From Kineosporia aurantiaca JCM 3230 (GTDB lineage Bacteria; Actinomycetota; Actinomycetes; Actinomycetales; Kineosporiaceae): DNA of 64,000 nucleotides. The translations under genes were made by a program, and so were the position numbers. Below the pieces are notes generated by a model, which worked only from the letters and a program-made list of their open reading frames with translations, ran no database searches and was not told the origin of the DNA. Positions 34,519 through 41,661 of the stretch are shown here, piece by piece. Position 1 is the first letter of the stretch; every line of letters begins with the position of its first letter. Where the stretch lies: the NCBI GenBank assembly GCA_000719025.1, contig JODP01000019.1, forward strand, positions 55,932-119,931, written 5' to 3'.

Positions 34519-34941
34519 TCAGCCGTTGTACGGCACCGCGATGTCGAGAACCCAGGTCACGCCGAACTTGTCGGTGAGCATGCCGTAGAGCGGGGCCCAG
34601 GCGGACGGCTCCAGGGGTGCCTTCACCGTTGCGTCCTTGACCAGCGCGTCCCAGTAGCGGCGCACCTCGTCCTCGTCGGTGCCGCGGACGGAGACGAAGA
34701 GCGGGTCGACCCCGGCGGCATATTCGCGGGAGGCCGGCACGTCGTAGGCCATCACGTGGAATCCCTCTTCGGACTGCACCTGACCCCAGCCGATCAGGTC
34801 GGCCTCGTTCGGGTCGGTGGTGCCGTAGGACTGGGCGTGGGTGACCGTGACCAGGTGGCCGCCGAAGACCGACTGGTAGAACTCCAGCGCCTCGCGCGCC
34901 TGATTCCGGAAGTTCAGGTGGACCGTGGTGGTGATGCTCAT
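34519..34941 (-). CDS. VOC/PhnB-like glyoxalase-superfamily protein
   Basis: A 140-aa protein with GGGAG before the ATG. The opening HLNFRNQAREALEFYQSVFG and the later RYWDALVKDATVKAPL, WAPLYGMLTDKFGVTW match PhnB/YjdN-like proteins of the vicinal oxygen chelate fold. These are dimeric, metal-site-bearing or degenerate, and usually of unknown substrate. The mRNA ends at a strong hairpin. Confidence 0.88.
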   Translation of the reverse strand: MSITTTVHLNFRNQAREALEFYQSVFGGHLVTVTHAQSYGTTDPNEADLIGWGQVQSEEGFHVMAYDVPASREYAAGVDPLFVSVRGTDEDEVRRYWDALVKDATVKAPLEPSAWAPLYGMLTDKFGVTWVLDIAVPYNG

Positions 34942-35011
34942 GGTGTCTCCCTACGAGATGGCTGCTTGCTGTGAGAAGACCATCGCAGGGGTAGAGGTCA
35001 GGTTCTGGCCT

Positions 35012-35803
35012 CTACTTCAGGAGACCGAGAATGAATTCAGCGCCCTCGGCCCGCATGCCGTTGCTGTAGTAGGCGAGGTGCGGCTGGAACTGTCCGCCGG
35101 CTTGGCAGACGAAGTCGTGGGCCAGGCAGAAGTCGCGGGTCCGGGAAGCGAAAGCGTCCAGGTCACCGGGCTGACGAGGGCCACCCCAGCCGTCGAGGTG
35201 GCGGTCGTAGGTGCCGGCATTGAAGGAATCGGTGCCTACGAAGCGAGGGTCGCCGTACAGGACGACTGCCCCGATGTGGTCGGCAGCGCTCTTGCTCAGG
35301 GGGGCGGCGACCTTCCCGGCCCGGCGGAGCGAGGGAGCCAGAAGGGCGTCTCCGGCGATCAGGGCGCCCTGCGAGTAGCCCATCAACACGGTCTGCTGCT
35401 CTGGGCAGGTGGTGGCGGCCTGGTTCAGCAGACGGACGAGCATCGTCACGCCTTGGTCGGCGGTGGCGCCAAAAACGGCGCCCTGCGCATCGTCGTGCAG
35501 GTTCTCGGCGGTGGCGGGATAGGGCAGATCGATGAGGGACGTTTGCCCCGGCTTTGACTGAGCGATCTGCTGGGCTATCGGAGTGAGCAGGGCGGTGTCG
35601 CTGTTCAGGCGTTCGCTGGTTCCTCTTACGGTGACCAGAAGGTCCTGCGTGCAACGGATACTGGGCTCCCAGGGCTTCTCCGTCGAAACCGGGTTGAGTG
35701 TGGGGGCCGGAGTGATGCTTGGCTGAGGCGCCTTCTGGCTGGTGCAGCCGCTCGCGAGAGTTGCCACCAGGAGCAGACCGAAAAGCTTTCTTCCGTACTT
35801 CAT
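35012..35803 (-). CDS. cutinase-family lipoprotein hydrolase
   Basis: A 263-aa lipoprotein. The signal peptide ends in lipobox TLASGC, so it is anchored to the outer leaflet after lipidation. The alpha/beta hydrolase domain has the nucleophile Ser in GYSQGALIAGD and the Asp/His pair around ARDFCLAHDFVCQAGG...HLAYY, with paired Cys, all as in cutinases. Its start codon overlaps the stop of the TetR gene (TGATG), so the two are coupled. It probably hydrolyses ester substrates such as cutin, lipids or polyesters outside the cell. Confidence 0.85.
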   Translation of the reverse strand: MKYGRKLFGLLLVATLASGCTSQKAPQPSITPAPTLNPVSTEKPWEPSIRCTQDLLVTVRGTSERLNSDTALLTPIAQQIAQSKPGQTSLIDLPYPATAENLHDDAQGAVFGATADQGVTMLVRLLNQAATTCPEQQTVLMGYSQGALIAGDALLAPSLRRAGKVAAPLSKSAADHIGAVVLYGDPRFVGTDSFNAGTYDRHLDGWGGPRQPGDLDAFASRTRDFCLAHDFVCQAGGQFQPHLAYYSNGMRAEGAEFILGLLK

Positions 35804-36405
35804 CAGGGCCAGTTCGGTGCCGGGCGGGGAAGGGGAGTGGCCCCTTCCGGGCGGAATCCGTCGAAAATCAGGGCCAGGTAACGTCGCCAGACGTCGGGTG
35901 CCGGGTCGGACAGGAAACCGACCGCATGCACCGGCGTGCACATCAGCACGAACACATCCGTGCCGGTGAGGTCGGGCCGTACCGCTCCCGCGGTGCGCGC
36001 CCGTTCGACCAAAGCACTGATTGCCTCGTACAACTCGTCCCGCAGGGCGATCACCTGCGAGTCCTGCGCGGTGACCGACTGCAGGAAGGTCAGGTCCTTC
36101 TGCTGCAGGTTGTCCGCGGTCACGGTGAGGAGTTCCAGCAGGGCCGCCCCCGGTTCGTCCGCCTCCAGCAGCTCGCGGGCCACCGCCGTCAGGTTCGCGA
36201 AGTGTCCGCCGACGATCGCCGCGATCAGATCTTCCTTCGTGGCGAAGTGGCGGAAGATTGTGCCCTTGGCCACCCCTGCGCGCCGGGCGATGTCGGCCAC
36301 CGAGGCCTCCAGGCCCTTCTCGGCGAACTCCTGCTCGGCGGCGGCCAGCAGCAGCTCCCGGTTGCGGGTGGCATCCGCCCGCTGGGTCCGAACGGGTGTG
36401 GTCAC
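35803..36405 (-). CDS. TetR family transcriptional regulator
   Basis: A 200-aa regulator beginning at GTG 36405, 6 nt after TAGGAT. The helix-turn-helix is residues about 15-60 (LLLAAAEQEFAEKG, then IARRAGVAKGTIFRHFAT). It is divergent from a short-chain dehydrogenase gene. Two TGACCG-N2-CGGTCA palindromes in the spacer are the classic form of TetR operators, so it likely represses both itself (with the coupled cutinase gene) and the dehydrogenase. Confidence 0.9.
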   Translation of the reverse strand: MTTPVRTQRADATRNRELLLAAAEQEFAEKGLEASVADIARRAGVAKGTIFRHFATKEDLIAAIVGGHFANLTAVARELLEADEPGAALLELLTVTADNLQQKDLTFLQSVTAQDSQVIALRDELYEAISALVERARTAGAVRPDLTGTDVFVLMCTPVHAVGFLSDPAPDVWRRYLALIFDGFRPEGATPLPRPAPNWP

Positions 36406-36411
36406 CGGCCC

Positions 36412-36417
36412 ATCCTA
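36412..36417 (-). promoter_or_regulatory. -10 hexamer TAGGAT, leaderless start of TetR gene
   Basis: TANNNT element exactly 6 nt before the GTG of the TetR gene. Confidence 0.5.
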
Positions 36418-36424
36418 ACAAAGT

Positions 36425-36438
36425 TGACCGCTCGGTCA
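36425..36438. promoter_or_regulatory. TetR operator-like palindrome TGACCG-CT-CGGTCA
   Basis: Perfect 6-bp arms; also overlaps a TTGACC -35-like hexamer (36424-36429) for the rightward dehydrogenase gene. A second copy is 41 bp away. Confidence 0.65.
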
Positions 36439-36465
36439 TTTTACGGTTAGCGTCCCGAGTCAACA

Positions 36466-36479
36466 TGACCGACCGGTCA
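36466..36479. promoter_or_regulatory. TetR operator-like palindrome TGACCG-AC-CGGTCA
   Basis: Second copy of the operator, extended by flanking A/T to an 8-bp arm, located just before the dehydrogenase ribosome binding site. Confidence 0.65.
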
Positions 36480-36501
36480 TTTTATTGCGAGGAGGACTCC
36501 C

Positions 36502-37239
36502 GTGCAGATGAACGGCGCAACCGCCCTGGTCACCGGCGCGAACCGCGGCCTCGGTCGATACTTCGCGGCCGGCCTGCTGAGCCGCGGGGCCAAGGTCTAC
36601 GCCACTGCGCGCCGCCCCGAACTGGTTGACCTTCCGGGCGTTGAGGTGCAGCGCCTGGACATCACCGATCCGGCCTCGGTGGATCGGGTCGCGGCCATTG
36701 CCACCGATGTCGACCTGCTGATCAACAACGCCGCGTTCTCGGAGGGCGGCAATCTGGTGACGGGGGACCTCGACGCGATCCGGATGACGATGGACTCCAA
36801 CTACTACGGCACCCTGGCGATGATCCGGGCCTTCGCGCCGGTGCTCGCCCGCAACGGCGGCGGGGCCATCCTGAACGTGCTTTCGGGGGTGGCCTGGCAG
36901 ACCGTGGACGGCAACACCTCCTACGCGGCCGCCAAGTCCGCGCAGTGGGGCCTGACCAACGGCGTCCGGGTGGAACTGGCGGGCCAGGGAACCCTGGTCG
37001 CCGCCCTCGTCCCCGGGCTGATCGATACCCAGACGCTGCGGGACTTCTGCCGCAACGCCGGCATCGAGCTCTCGGAGGACGCGCTGATCGGGCCGGCCGA
37101 CCTGGTCCGGCTGGCTCTGGACGGCCTCGAGGCGGGCGAGATCGAGATCATGGACCGGATCGGGGCCGCGGCCAAGGCCACGCTCTCCGGTCCGCCCACC
37201 CCCTTCGACCTGGTCTCCGCGGCGGCCGGACCGGCCTGA
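36502..37239 (+). CDS. short-chain dehydrogenase/reductase
   Basis: A 245-aa NAD(P)-dependent oxidoreductase from a GTG with GAGGAGGA upstream. The Rossmann motif TGANRGLGR (residues about 12-20), NNAA, and the catalytic YAAAK with a Ser in VLSG complete the SDR set. It is divergent from a TetR gene and probably induced when its substrate, a carbonyl compound, binds the repressor. The gene tail repeats a GACCGGCCT sequence that continues into the gap. Confidence 0.92.
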   Translation: MQMNGATALVTGANRGLGRYFAAGLLSRGAKVYATARRPELVDLPGVEVQRLDITDPASVDRVAAIATDVDLLINNAAFSEGGNLVTGDLDAIRMTMDSNYYGTLAMIRAFAPVLARNGGGAILNVLSGVAWQTVDGNTSYAAAKSAQWGLTNGVRVELAGQGTLVAALVPGLIDTQTLRDFCRNAGIELSEDALIGPADLVRLALDGLEAGEIEIMDRIGAAAKATLSGPPTPFDLVSAAAGPA

Positions 37240-37267
37240 CCGGCCTGACCGGTTTTACCGGCCTGAC

Positions 37268-37283
37268 GATGACAAATGTCATC
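37268..37283. promoter_or_regulatory. perfect palindrome GATGACA-AA-TGTCATC upstream of the ABC/two-component operon
   Basis: Perfect 7-bp arms; an ATG in this site is unlikely to be the gene start because a better one lies 66 bp downstream. The NarL-type regulator of the operon (40399-41013) is the obvious candidate to bind it. Confidence 0.6.
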
Positions 37284-37341
37284 GGAGCTTGGTGAGGAAC
37301 GGGACCAAGGCGGCGGCGGAAACGGCGGCAGGCTGGAAGGC

Positions 37342-38301
37342 ATGAACATAGACGCCCTCACCGAATTCGCGGTCCGGGTGCGCGGGCTACGGCGCACCTA
37401 CGGCACCGGGTCCTCGGCGTTCGAGGCCGTGCGGGGGGTCGATCTCGACGTCCGGACCGGATCGATCACCGCCCTGCTGGGCACCAACGGGGCCGGGAAA
37501 ACGTCCACTCTCGAAGTGATCGAAGGGCTGGCCGCGCCCACCGGCGGAACCGTGCAGGTGCTCGGACTGGATCCGGTCGCCGACCGGGCCGCGGTCCGCC
37601 GCCGGACCGGAGTGTTGCTGCAGCGCAGTGGTTTCTCGGGTGATCTCACGGTTCGCGAGACGCTGCGGCTGTGGAGCGGCACGCTGACCGCGCCGCGCCC
37701 GGTGGACGACCTGATCGAGATGCTCTCCCTCGGCCGGCGCGCCGACACCCGCCTGGTCTCGCTGTCCGGAGGGGAGACCAGGCGGGTGGACCTGGCGTGC
37801 ACGCTGATGGGTGATCCCGAGCTGGTGGTTCTGGACGAGCCGACCACCGGCCTGGACCCGGAGAGCCGGCGCGAGGTGTGGAAGCTGATTTCCGCGCTGC
37901 GGGAAGGTGGTTCGACGGTGCTGATCACCACGCACTACCTGGACGAGGCCGAGTCGCTCGCGGACCACCTGGAGATCATGCACGCCGGGCGGATCGTCCG
38001 CTCCGGCACCCCCACCGAGATCGCCGAGGGGCATCCCTCGATCATCAGTTTCCAGCGCATGCCGGAGCTCCCGCCGGGGCTCGCCGGGGTTACCCGGGTG
38101 GTGGAGGACCACGGACGGACGACCTTGGAGACCCGGGATCTGCAGCAGTCGCTCACCCAGTTGCTCGCGTGGGCCGGTGGTCGCGGGGTACGGCTGGCCG
38201 GGCTGAACGCGCACAGTCCCAGCCTGGAAGCGGTTTTCCTGGCCATCGCCGACGGAACCGAGACAACAAGCGTCCCTCAGTTGGAAGGAAGCAACCGATG
38301 A
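37342..38301 (+). CDS. ABC-2 type transporter ATP-binding protein
   Basis: About 319 aa from the ATG of MNIDALTEF. Walker A (GTNGAGKTS), signature LSGGETRRVDLA and Walker B (ELVVLDEPTTGLDPE) are canonical, with a D-loop and switch His in TTHYLDEAE. The C-terminal extension is typical of the DrrA-like DVU1056 branch. It is followed at an ATGA overlap by the permease gene, then by a kinase and regulator. This architecture is known for lipid/antibiotic-peptide resistance exporters. Confidence 0.92.
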   Translation: MNIDALTEFAVRVRGLRRTYGTGSSAFEAVRGVDLDVRTGSITALLGTNGAGKTSTLEVIEGLAAPTGGTVQVLGLDPVADRAAVRRRTGVLLQRSGFSGDLTVRETLRLWSGTLTAPRPVDDLIEMLSLGRRADTRLVSLSGGETRRVDLACTLMGDPELVVLDEPTTGLDPESRREVWKLISALREGGSTVLITTHYLDEAESLADHLEIMHAGRIVRSGTPTEIAEGHPSIISFQRMPELPPGLAGVTRVVEDHGRTTLETRDLQQSLTQLLAWAGGRGVRLAGLNAHSPSLEAVFLAIADGTETTSVPQLEGSNR

Positions 38302-39095
38302 GCGTCACCACCACAGAGTCCTTTTCGGTCTCCCGGACCGCACACCTGACCCGCTGGAACGCCGTGCTGCTGGGGCGTAACCGGCTGGCCCTGCTCTACG
38401 CGATCCTCATGCCTCTTACCCCGCTCTTCATTCTCCTGACGAACGATCGCGGCGACCTGACCCTGGGCGCGTCCTCCATGGGCGGCGTGCTTCTTCTCGC
38501 CGGACTGTTCCCGGTCTACTACAACGTCCTCTCGCAGTTCGTCAGCCGGCGGGACGAGCTCGTGCTCAAGCGGATGCGCACCGGCGAGGTTCGCGACAGT
38601 GAGCTGCTGGTGGGTATCGCGCTACCCGGTGTGGTGTGCGCCGTGGTGGCCTGTGCCGTCGCGGTGCCGATCGCCGTAGCGGCGGGTCAGCCGGCGCCGG
38701 TCAATATTGCTCTGTTCGGGGTAGGAACACTGCTGGCGGCCGTCATGTTTGCCGCGCTCGCCTACTGGACCGCGGCCTGGACCCGCAGCGCCGAGGCCGC
38801 GCAGCTGACCAGCATGCCGGTGATCATCCTGGCTGCGGTGGGACCGATCGGGGTGTTCATGACCAGCCTGTCCGACTCGGTGCGTGAGGTCATTGCGCTT
38901 ACCCCCGGTGCGGCGATGACCGAGCTGGTGCGGATCGGCTGGTACGGGTTCGACGGGGATGATGCCACGACGTCGACGCTGAGCTTTGGTGGGACGTGGG
39001 GGGCGGCCGGGCCGGCGGTGCTGGTCATGCTGGCGTGGACGGGGGTGGCGCTGGTGCTGGCGCGGCGGTCGCTGCGGTGGGAGCCCCGGGCGTGA
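38298..39095 (+). CDS. ABC-2 type transporter permease
   Basis: A 265-aa membrane protein starting at the ATGA overlap with the ATPase gene. Six hydrophobic helices are visible (about residues 30-50, 60-80, 105-130, 140-165, 175-200, 235-258) with an RRDELVLKRMRTGEV amphipathic loop after the second, where coupling to the ATPase usually occurs. It exports an unidentified molecule and probably responds to membrane attack. The gap that follows contains three 22-bp TGATCA repeats. Confidence 0.88.
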   Translation: MSVTTTESFSVSRTAHLTRWNAVLLGRNRLALLYAILMPLTPLFILLTNDRGDLTLGASSMGGVLLLAGLFPVYYNVLSQFVSRRDELVLKRMRTGEVRDSELLVGIALPGVVCAVVACAVAVPIAVAAGQPAPVNIALFGVGTLLAAVMFAALAYWTAAWTRSAEAAQLTSMPVIILAAVGPIGVFMTSLSDSVREVIALTPGAAMTELVRIGWYGFDGDDATTSTLSFGGTWGAAGPAVLVMLAWTGVALVLARRSLRWEPRA

Positions 39096-39096
39096 C

Positions 39097-39162
39097 GAAA
39101 AGTCCATGATCACGGGGGAAGAAGTCCATGATCACGGGGGCGGAAGTGCATGATCACGGAGG
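39097..39162 (+). repeat. 22-bp TGATCA-centred repeat array, copies 1-3
   Basis: Three units of about AAAGTCCATGATCACGGGGG with TGATCA cores at 39107, 39129 and 39151, an exact 22-bp period. The sequence recurs, with the same period, at 63762-63895. It sits inside the operon between the permease and kinase genes. Confidence 0.85.
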
Positions 39163-39207
39163 GGGACGTGGGGGATGGCGGAGGCGATGGCGGAGGGGGT
39201 TGGTGGA

Positions 39208-39227
39208 GGGTGTTTAGGGTGGGTGGG
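39208..39227 (+). promoter_or_regulatory. four-tract G-quadruplex motif at the kinase start codon
   Basis: GGG-N6-GGG-T-GGG-T-GGG: a canonical four-tract G4 motif whose last G is the first base of the GTG start codon. It also covers the -10 hexamer described next. Confidence 0.4.
39215..39220 (+). promoter_or_regulatory. -10 hexamer TAGGGT, leaderless start of the kinase gene
   Basis: TANNNT element exactly 6 nt before GTG 39227, giving the kinase/regulator pair its own promoter inside the operon. Confidence 0.5.
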
Positions 39228-40402
39228 TGAGGGTGCGGTGGCCGCGGCGGTGGTCCGAGTTGAGCCGGGTGGAGCGGGTCGACGTCTATACCCGTCAGTC
39301 GCTGTACCTCGTGCTCTGGCTGATGTGCGTGTTCCTGCTCGCCGCCGAGCCCCAGGCCAGCGTCGGCCTTTGGGTCGGCGGGGTGATTGTGACCGGATTG
39401 GGCTCGTGGGTGATGTCCGGGGTGTTCGCGATCTACCCCCGGCTCAGCCCGTTCCCCTGGCAGCGGGCCGCTCTGCTCGCGGGCGCGTGCGCTGTCTACC
39501 TGGGTGCGGTCGGCCTGCGGTCGGACGTCGATACCGAGCGCGGGGCCGTGGCGGTCCTGGTGGTGGTGAATCTCGCGGCCGGGATCGGTGGCTTACCTGA
39601 CAACCGGATCACCGTCGCCGTTCTGTTGGTGTGCGCGGGGGTGGTTGGGGTCACCGGGCAGAAGGTGTCGAGCGCGGGCGTCGGGCTGGCGGTGGCGGTC
39701 TTCATTGTTTTCACCGTGCGCGCGTCGCTCTGGCTGTACGGCATCGTCAACGAACTGGACGATGCCCGGCAGACCCAGTCCCGGCTGGCCGTGGCCGAGG
39801 AACGGCTGCGGTTCTCCCGGGATGTGCATGATGTTTTAGGACGCCGGTTGTCGACGATCGCGGTCCAGGCCGAGTTGGCGGCGACGCTGGCCCGGCGCGG
39901 GGACGAACGGGCCGCCGCGCAGATGATGGAGGTCCGGCAGGTCGCGCACGATGCGCTGGGGGAGGCCCGGGAGCTGGCGCGGGGGTATCGGCCGACCAAC
40001 CTCACCCAGGAGCTGGAAGGTGCCCGGTCGTTGCTGCGTTCGGCCGGGATTGAGGTGGACCTGGAGATCGGTGTGGTTCCGCGGGGCTGGCACGAGGCGG
40101 CCGGCTGGGTGGTGCGGGAGAGCGTCACCAATGTCCTGCGGCACTCCTCGGCGGCCTGGGTGCGGATTGCCTTCGAGGACGGGTGTTTACGGGTCCAGAA
40201 CGACGGAGTGGCCGGGGCCTTCCAAGAACCCGGTTCCGGACTGCGGGGCCTGGCTGAGCGGCTGGCGCCCTTGGGGGGACGCTTGGACGCCGGTCGGGAG
40301 GGTGAGCGATGGACGGTCGTGGCGCACCTTCCCGGACCCGGACCGGTCAGTTCCAGCGTCCATACGCTCGACAACACCACTGAAACCGGGAGACCCGCGT
40401 GA
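39227..40402 (+). CDS. sensor histidine kinase (DesK type)
   Basis: A 391-aa kinase. Residues about 25-165 form five or six membrane helices, the input domain. The HisKA_3 dimerisation region has RFSRDVHDVLGRRLSTIAVQ with the phospho-His, then HATPase_c boxes (VVRESVTNVLRHSS; GSGLRGLAERLAP). Its stop overlaps the GTG of the response regulator gene. With the upstream ABC exporter it forms a membrane-stress module. Confidence 0.9.
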   Translation: MRVRWPRRWSELSRVERVDVYTRQSLYLVLWLMCVFLLAAEPQASVGLWVGGVIVTGLGSWVMSGVFAIYPRLSPFPWQRAALLAGACAVYLGAVGLRSDVDTERGAVAVLVVVNLAAGIGGLPDNRITVAVLLVCAGVVGVTGQKVSSAGVGLAVAVFIVFTVRASLWLYGIVNELDDARQTQSRLAVAEERLRFSRDVHDVLGRRLSTIAVQAELAATLARRGDERAAAQMMEVRQVAHDALGEARELARGYRPTNLTQELEGARSLLRSAGIEVDLEIGVVPRGWHEAAGWVVRESVTNVLRHSSAAWVRIAFEDGCLRVQNDGVAGAFQEPGSGLRGLAERLAPLGGRLDAGREGERWTVVAHLPGPGPVSSSVHTLDNTTETGRPA

Positions 40403-41013
40403 GCGACGCGATCCGCATCCTGCTCGCCGACGACGAGCACCTGATCCGCACCGCCCTGGCCCAGATGCTCAGCCTAGAGGACGATCTCGACGTGGTTGCC
40501 GAGGCTGCCACCGGGGACGAGGCGGTGGCCATGGCGGTGCGGCACCAGGTCGATGTCGCGGTGCTGGATCTGCAGATGCCGGGGCTGGACGGGACGGCGG
40601 CGGCCGAGCAGATCGGGCGGCAACTGCCCTCCTGCGCGTGCGTCATCGTGACCAGTCACGGCCGTCCCGGGCACCTGAAACGGGCTCTGACCGCCGGGGT
40701 TCGCGGGTTCCTGCCGAAGACCACCTCGGCCGCGACGCTGGCCACGGTGGTGCGCACGGTGCACGCCGGCGGGCGGCATGTCGACCCGCAGCTGGCGGCC
40801 GAGGCCATTGCTGCGGGTGACAGCCCGCTGACTCCGCGGGAGGCCGACGTGCTGGAACTGGCCGCCACCGGAGCCCCGATCGACGAGATCGCCGCCCGGG
40901 CCTCGCTTTCGCCCGGGACGGTCCGCAACTACCTGTCCAACGCGATGAGCAAGCTGAACGCGGCCAACCGGCACGACGCCTGCGCGATCGCCCGGCGGAT
41001 GGGCTGGATCTGA
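40399..41013 (+). CDS. NarL/LuxR-type response regulator
   Basis: A 204-aa regulator starting at a GTGA overlap with the kinase. The receiver has Asp11-Asp12 and phospho-acceptor Asp57 (VAVLDLQMP), with the Thr/Lys pair VTSH and FLPKT. The C-terminal helix-turn-helix is LTPREADVLELAATGAPIDE with ASLSPGTVRNYLSNAMSKL. It probably activates the ABC exporter, maybe at the perfect palindrome at 37268-37283. Confidence 0.92.
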   Translation: MSDAIRILLADDEHLIRTALAQMLSLEDDLDVVAEAATGDEAVAMAVRHQVDVAVLDLQMPGLDGTAAAEQIGRQLPSCACVIVTSHGRPGHLKRALTAGVRGFLPKTTSAATLATVVRTVHAGGRHVDPQLAAEAIAAGDSPLTPREADVLELAATGAPIDEIAARASLSPGTVRNYLSNAMSKLNAANRHDACAIARRMGWI

Positions 41014-41023
41014 GCCGGCCGGA

Positions 41024-41656
41024 TCAGCCCTCGAGCGGGAAGCCGAGCTCGGCCGCCGCCACCTCGGGACCGGACTGGGCCCAGTACTTCTGCAGGTTGG
41101 TCACCGTGGTCAGAGAACGGGTTTCGGCCGTGTCGAGGTAGAGGGTGCCGTTGAGGTGGTCGGTCTCGTGCTGCACGATGCGGGCCGGCCAGCCGGTGAG
41201 TTCCTGCTCGTACGGTTTGCCGTTCCGGTCTTGAGCGGCCAGGTGCACCTGCCGGGCCCGGGAGACCACGGCGGCCAGCCCGGACACGCTCAGGCAGCCC
41301 TCGTAGAACACCGCGCGGTCGGGGCCGAGCGGGGTGTAGACCGGGTTCACCAGCTCCAGCAGCGGCTGAACCGTGCGCTCGCGGGCCGCGGCGACATCTT
41401 CCGGCACCTCGGCCACGTCCTCCACGACGGCCAGGGCCAGCGGGATGCCGATCTGCGGCGCGGCCAGACCCACGCCGACGCCGGGCAGGTGGGCGCGCAT
41501 CGCGTCCAGCAGTTCGTGCAGCAGGGCCTCGGGCAGCTGCCCGTCGTAGGGGGCGGCGACCTGGCGCAGGACCGGCTCTCCGGCCTGGGTGATCTCCCAG
41601 GGCCGCGGGGCGTCCAGGACCGACCTCACCAAGACGACCAGTTCGTCATTGTTCAT
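41024..41656 (-). CDS. def: peptide deformylase
   Basis: A 210-aa enzyme with all three deformylase motifs in order: GVGLAAPQIG, EGCLSV and QHETDHLNG. The Cys and two His hold the catalytic metal (Fe or Zn), and the Glu is the general base. It removes the N-formyl group from new proteins. An ATG at 41665 is an alternative start that would overlap the RCC1 gene stop (ATGA), so translation is coupled either way. It may be an accessory copy, since most genomes keep def near fmt. Confidence 0.92.
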   Translation of the reverse strand: MNNDELVVLVRSVLDAPRPWEITQAGEPVLRQVAAPYDGQLPEALLHELLDAMRAHLPGVGVGLAAPQIGIPLALAVVEDVAEVPEDVAAARERTVQPLLELVNPVYTPLGPDRAVFYEGCLSVSGLAAVVSRARQVHLAAQDRNGKPYEQELTGWPARIVQHETDHLNGTLYLDTAETRSLTTVTNLQKYWAQSGPEVAAAELGFPLEG

Positions 41657-41661
41657 GGGGA

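Noticed and set aside
39097..39162. CRISPR array
   Set aside because: The repeats are adjacent at a 22-bp period with no unique spacers of usual length, and no cas gene is present.
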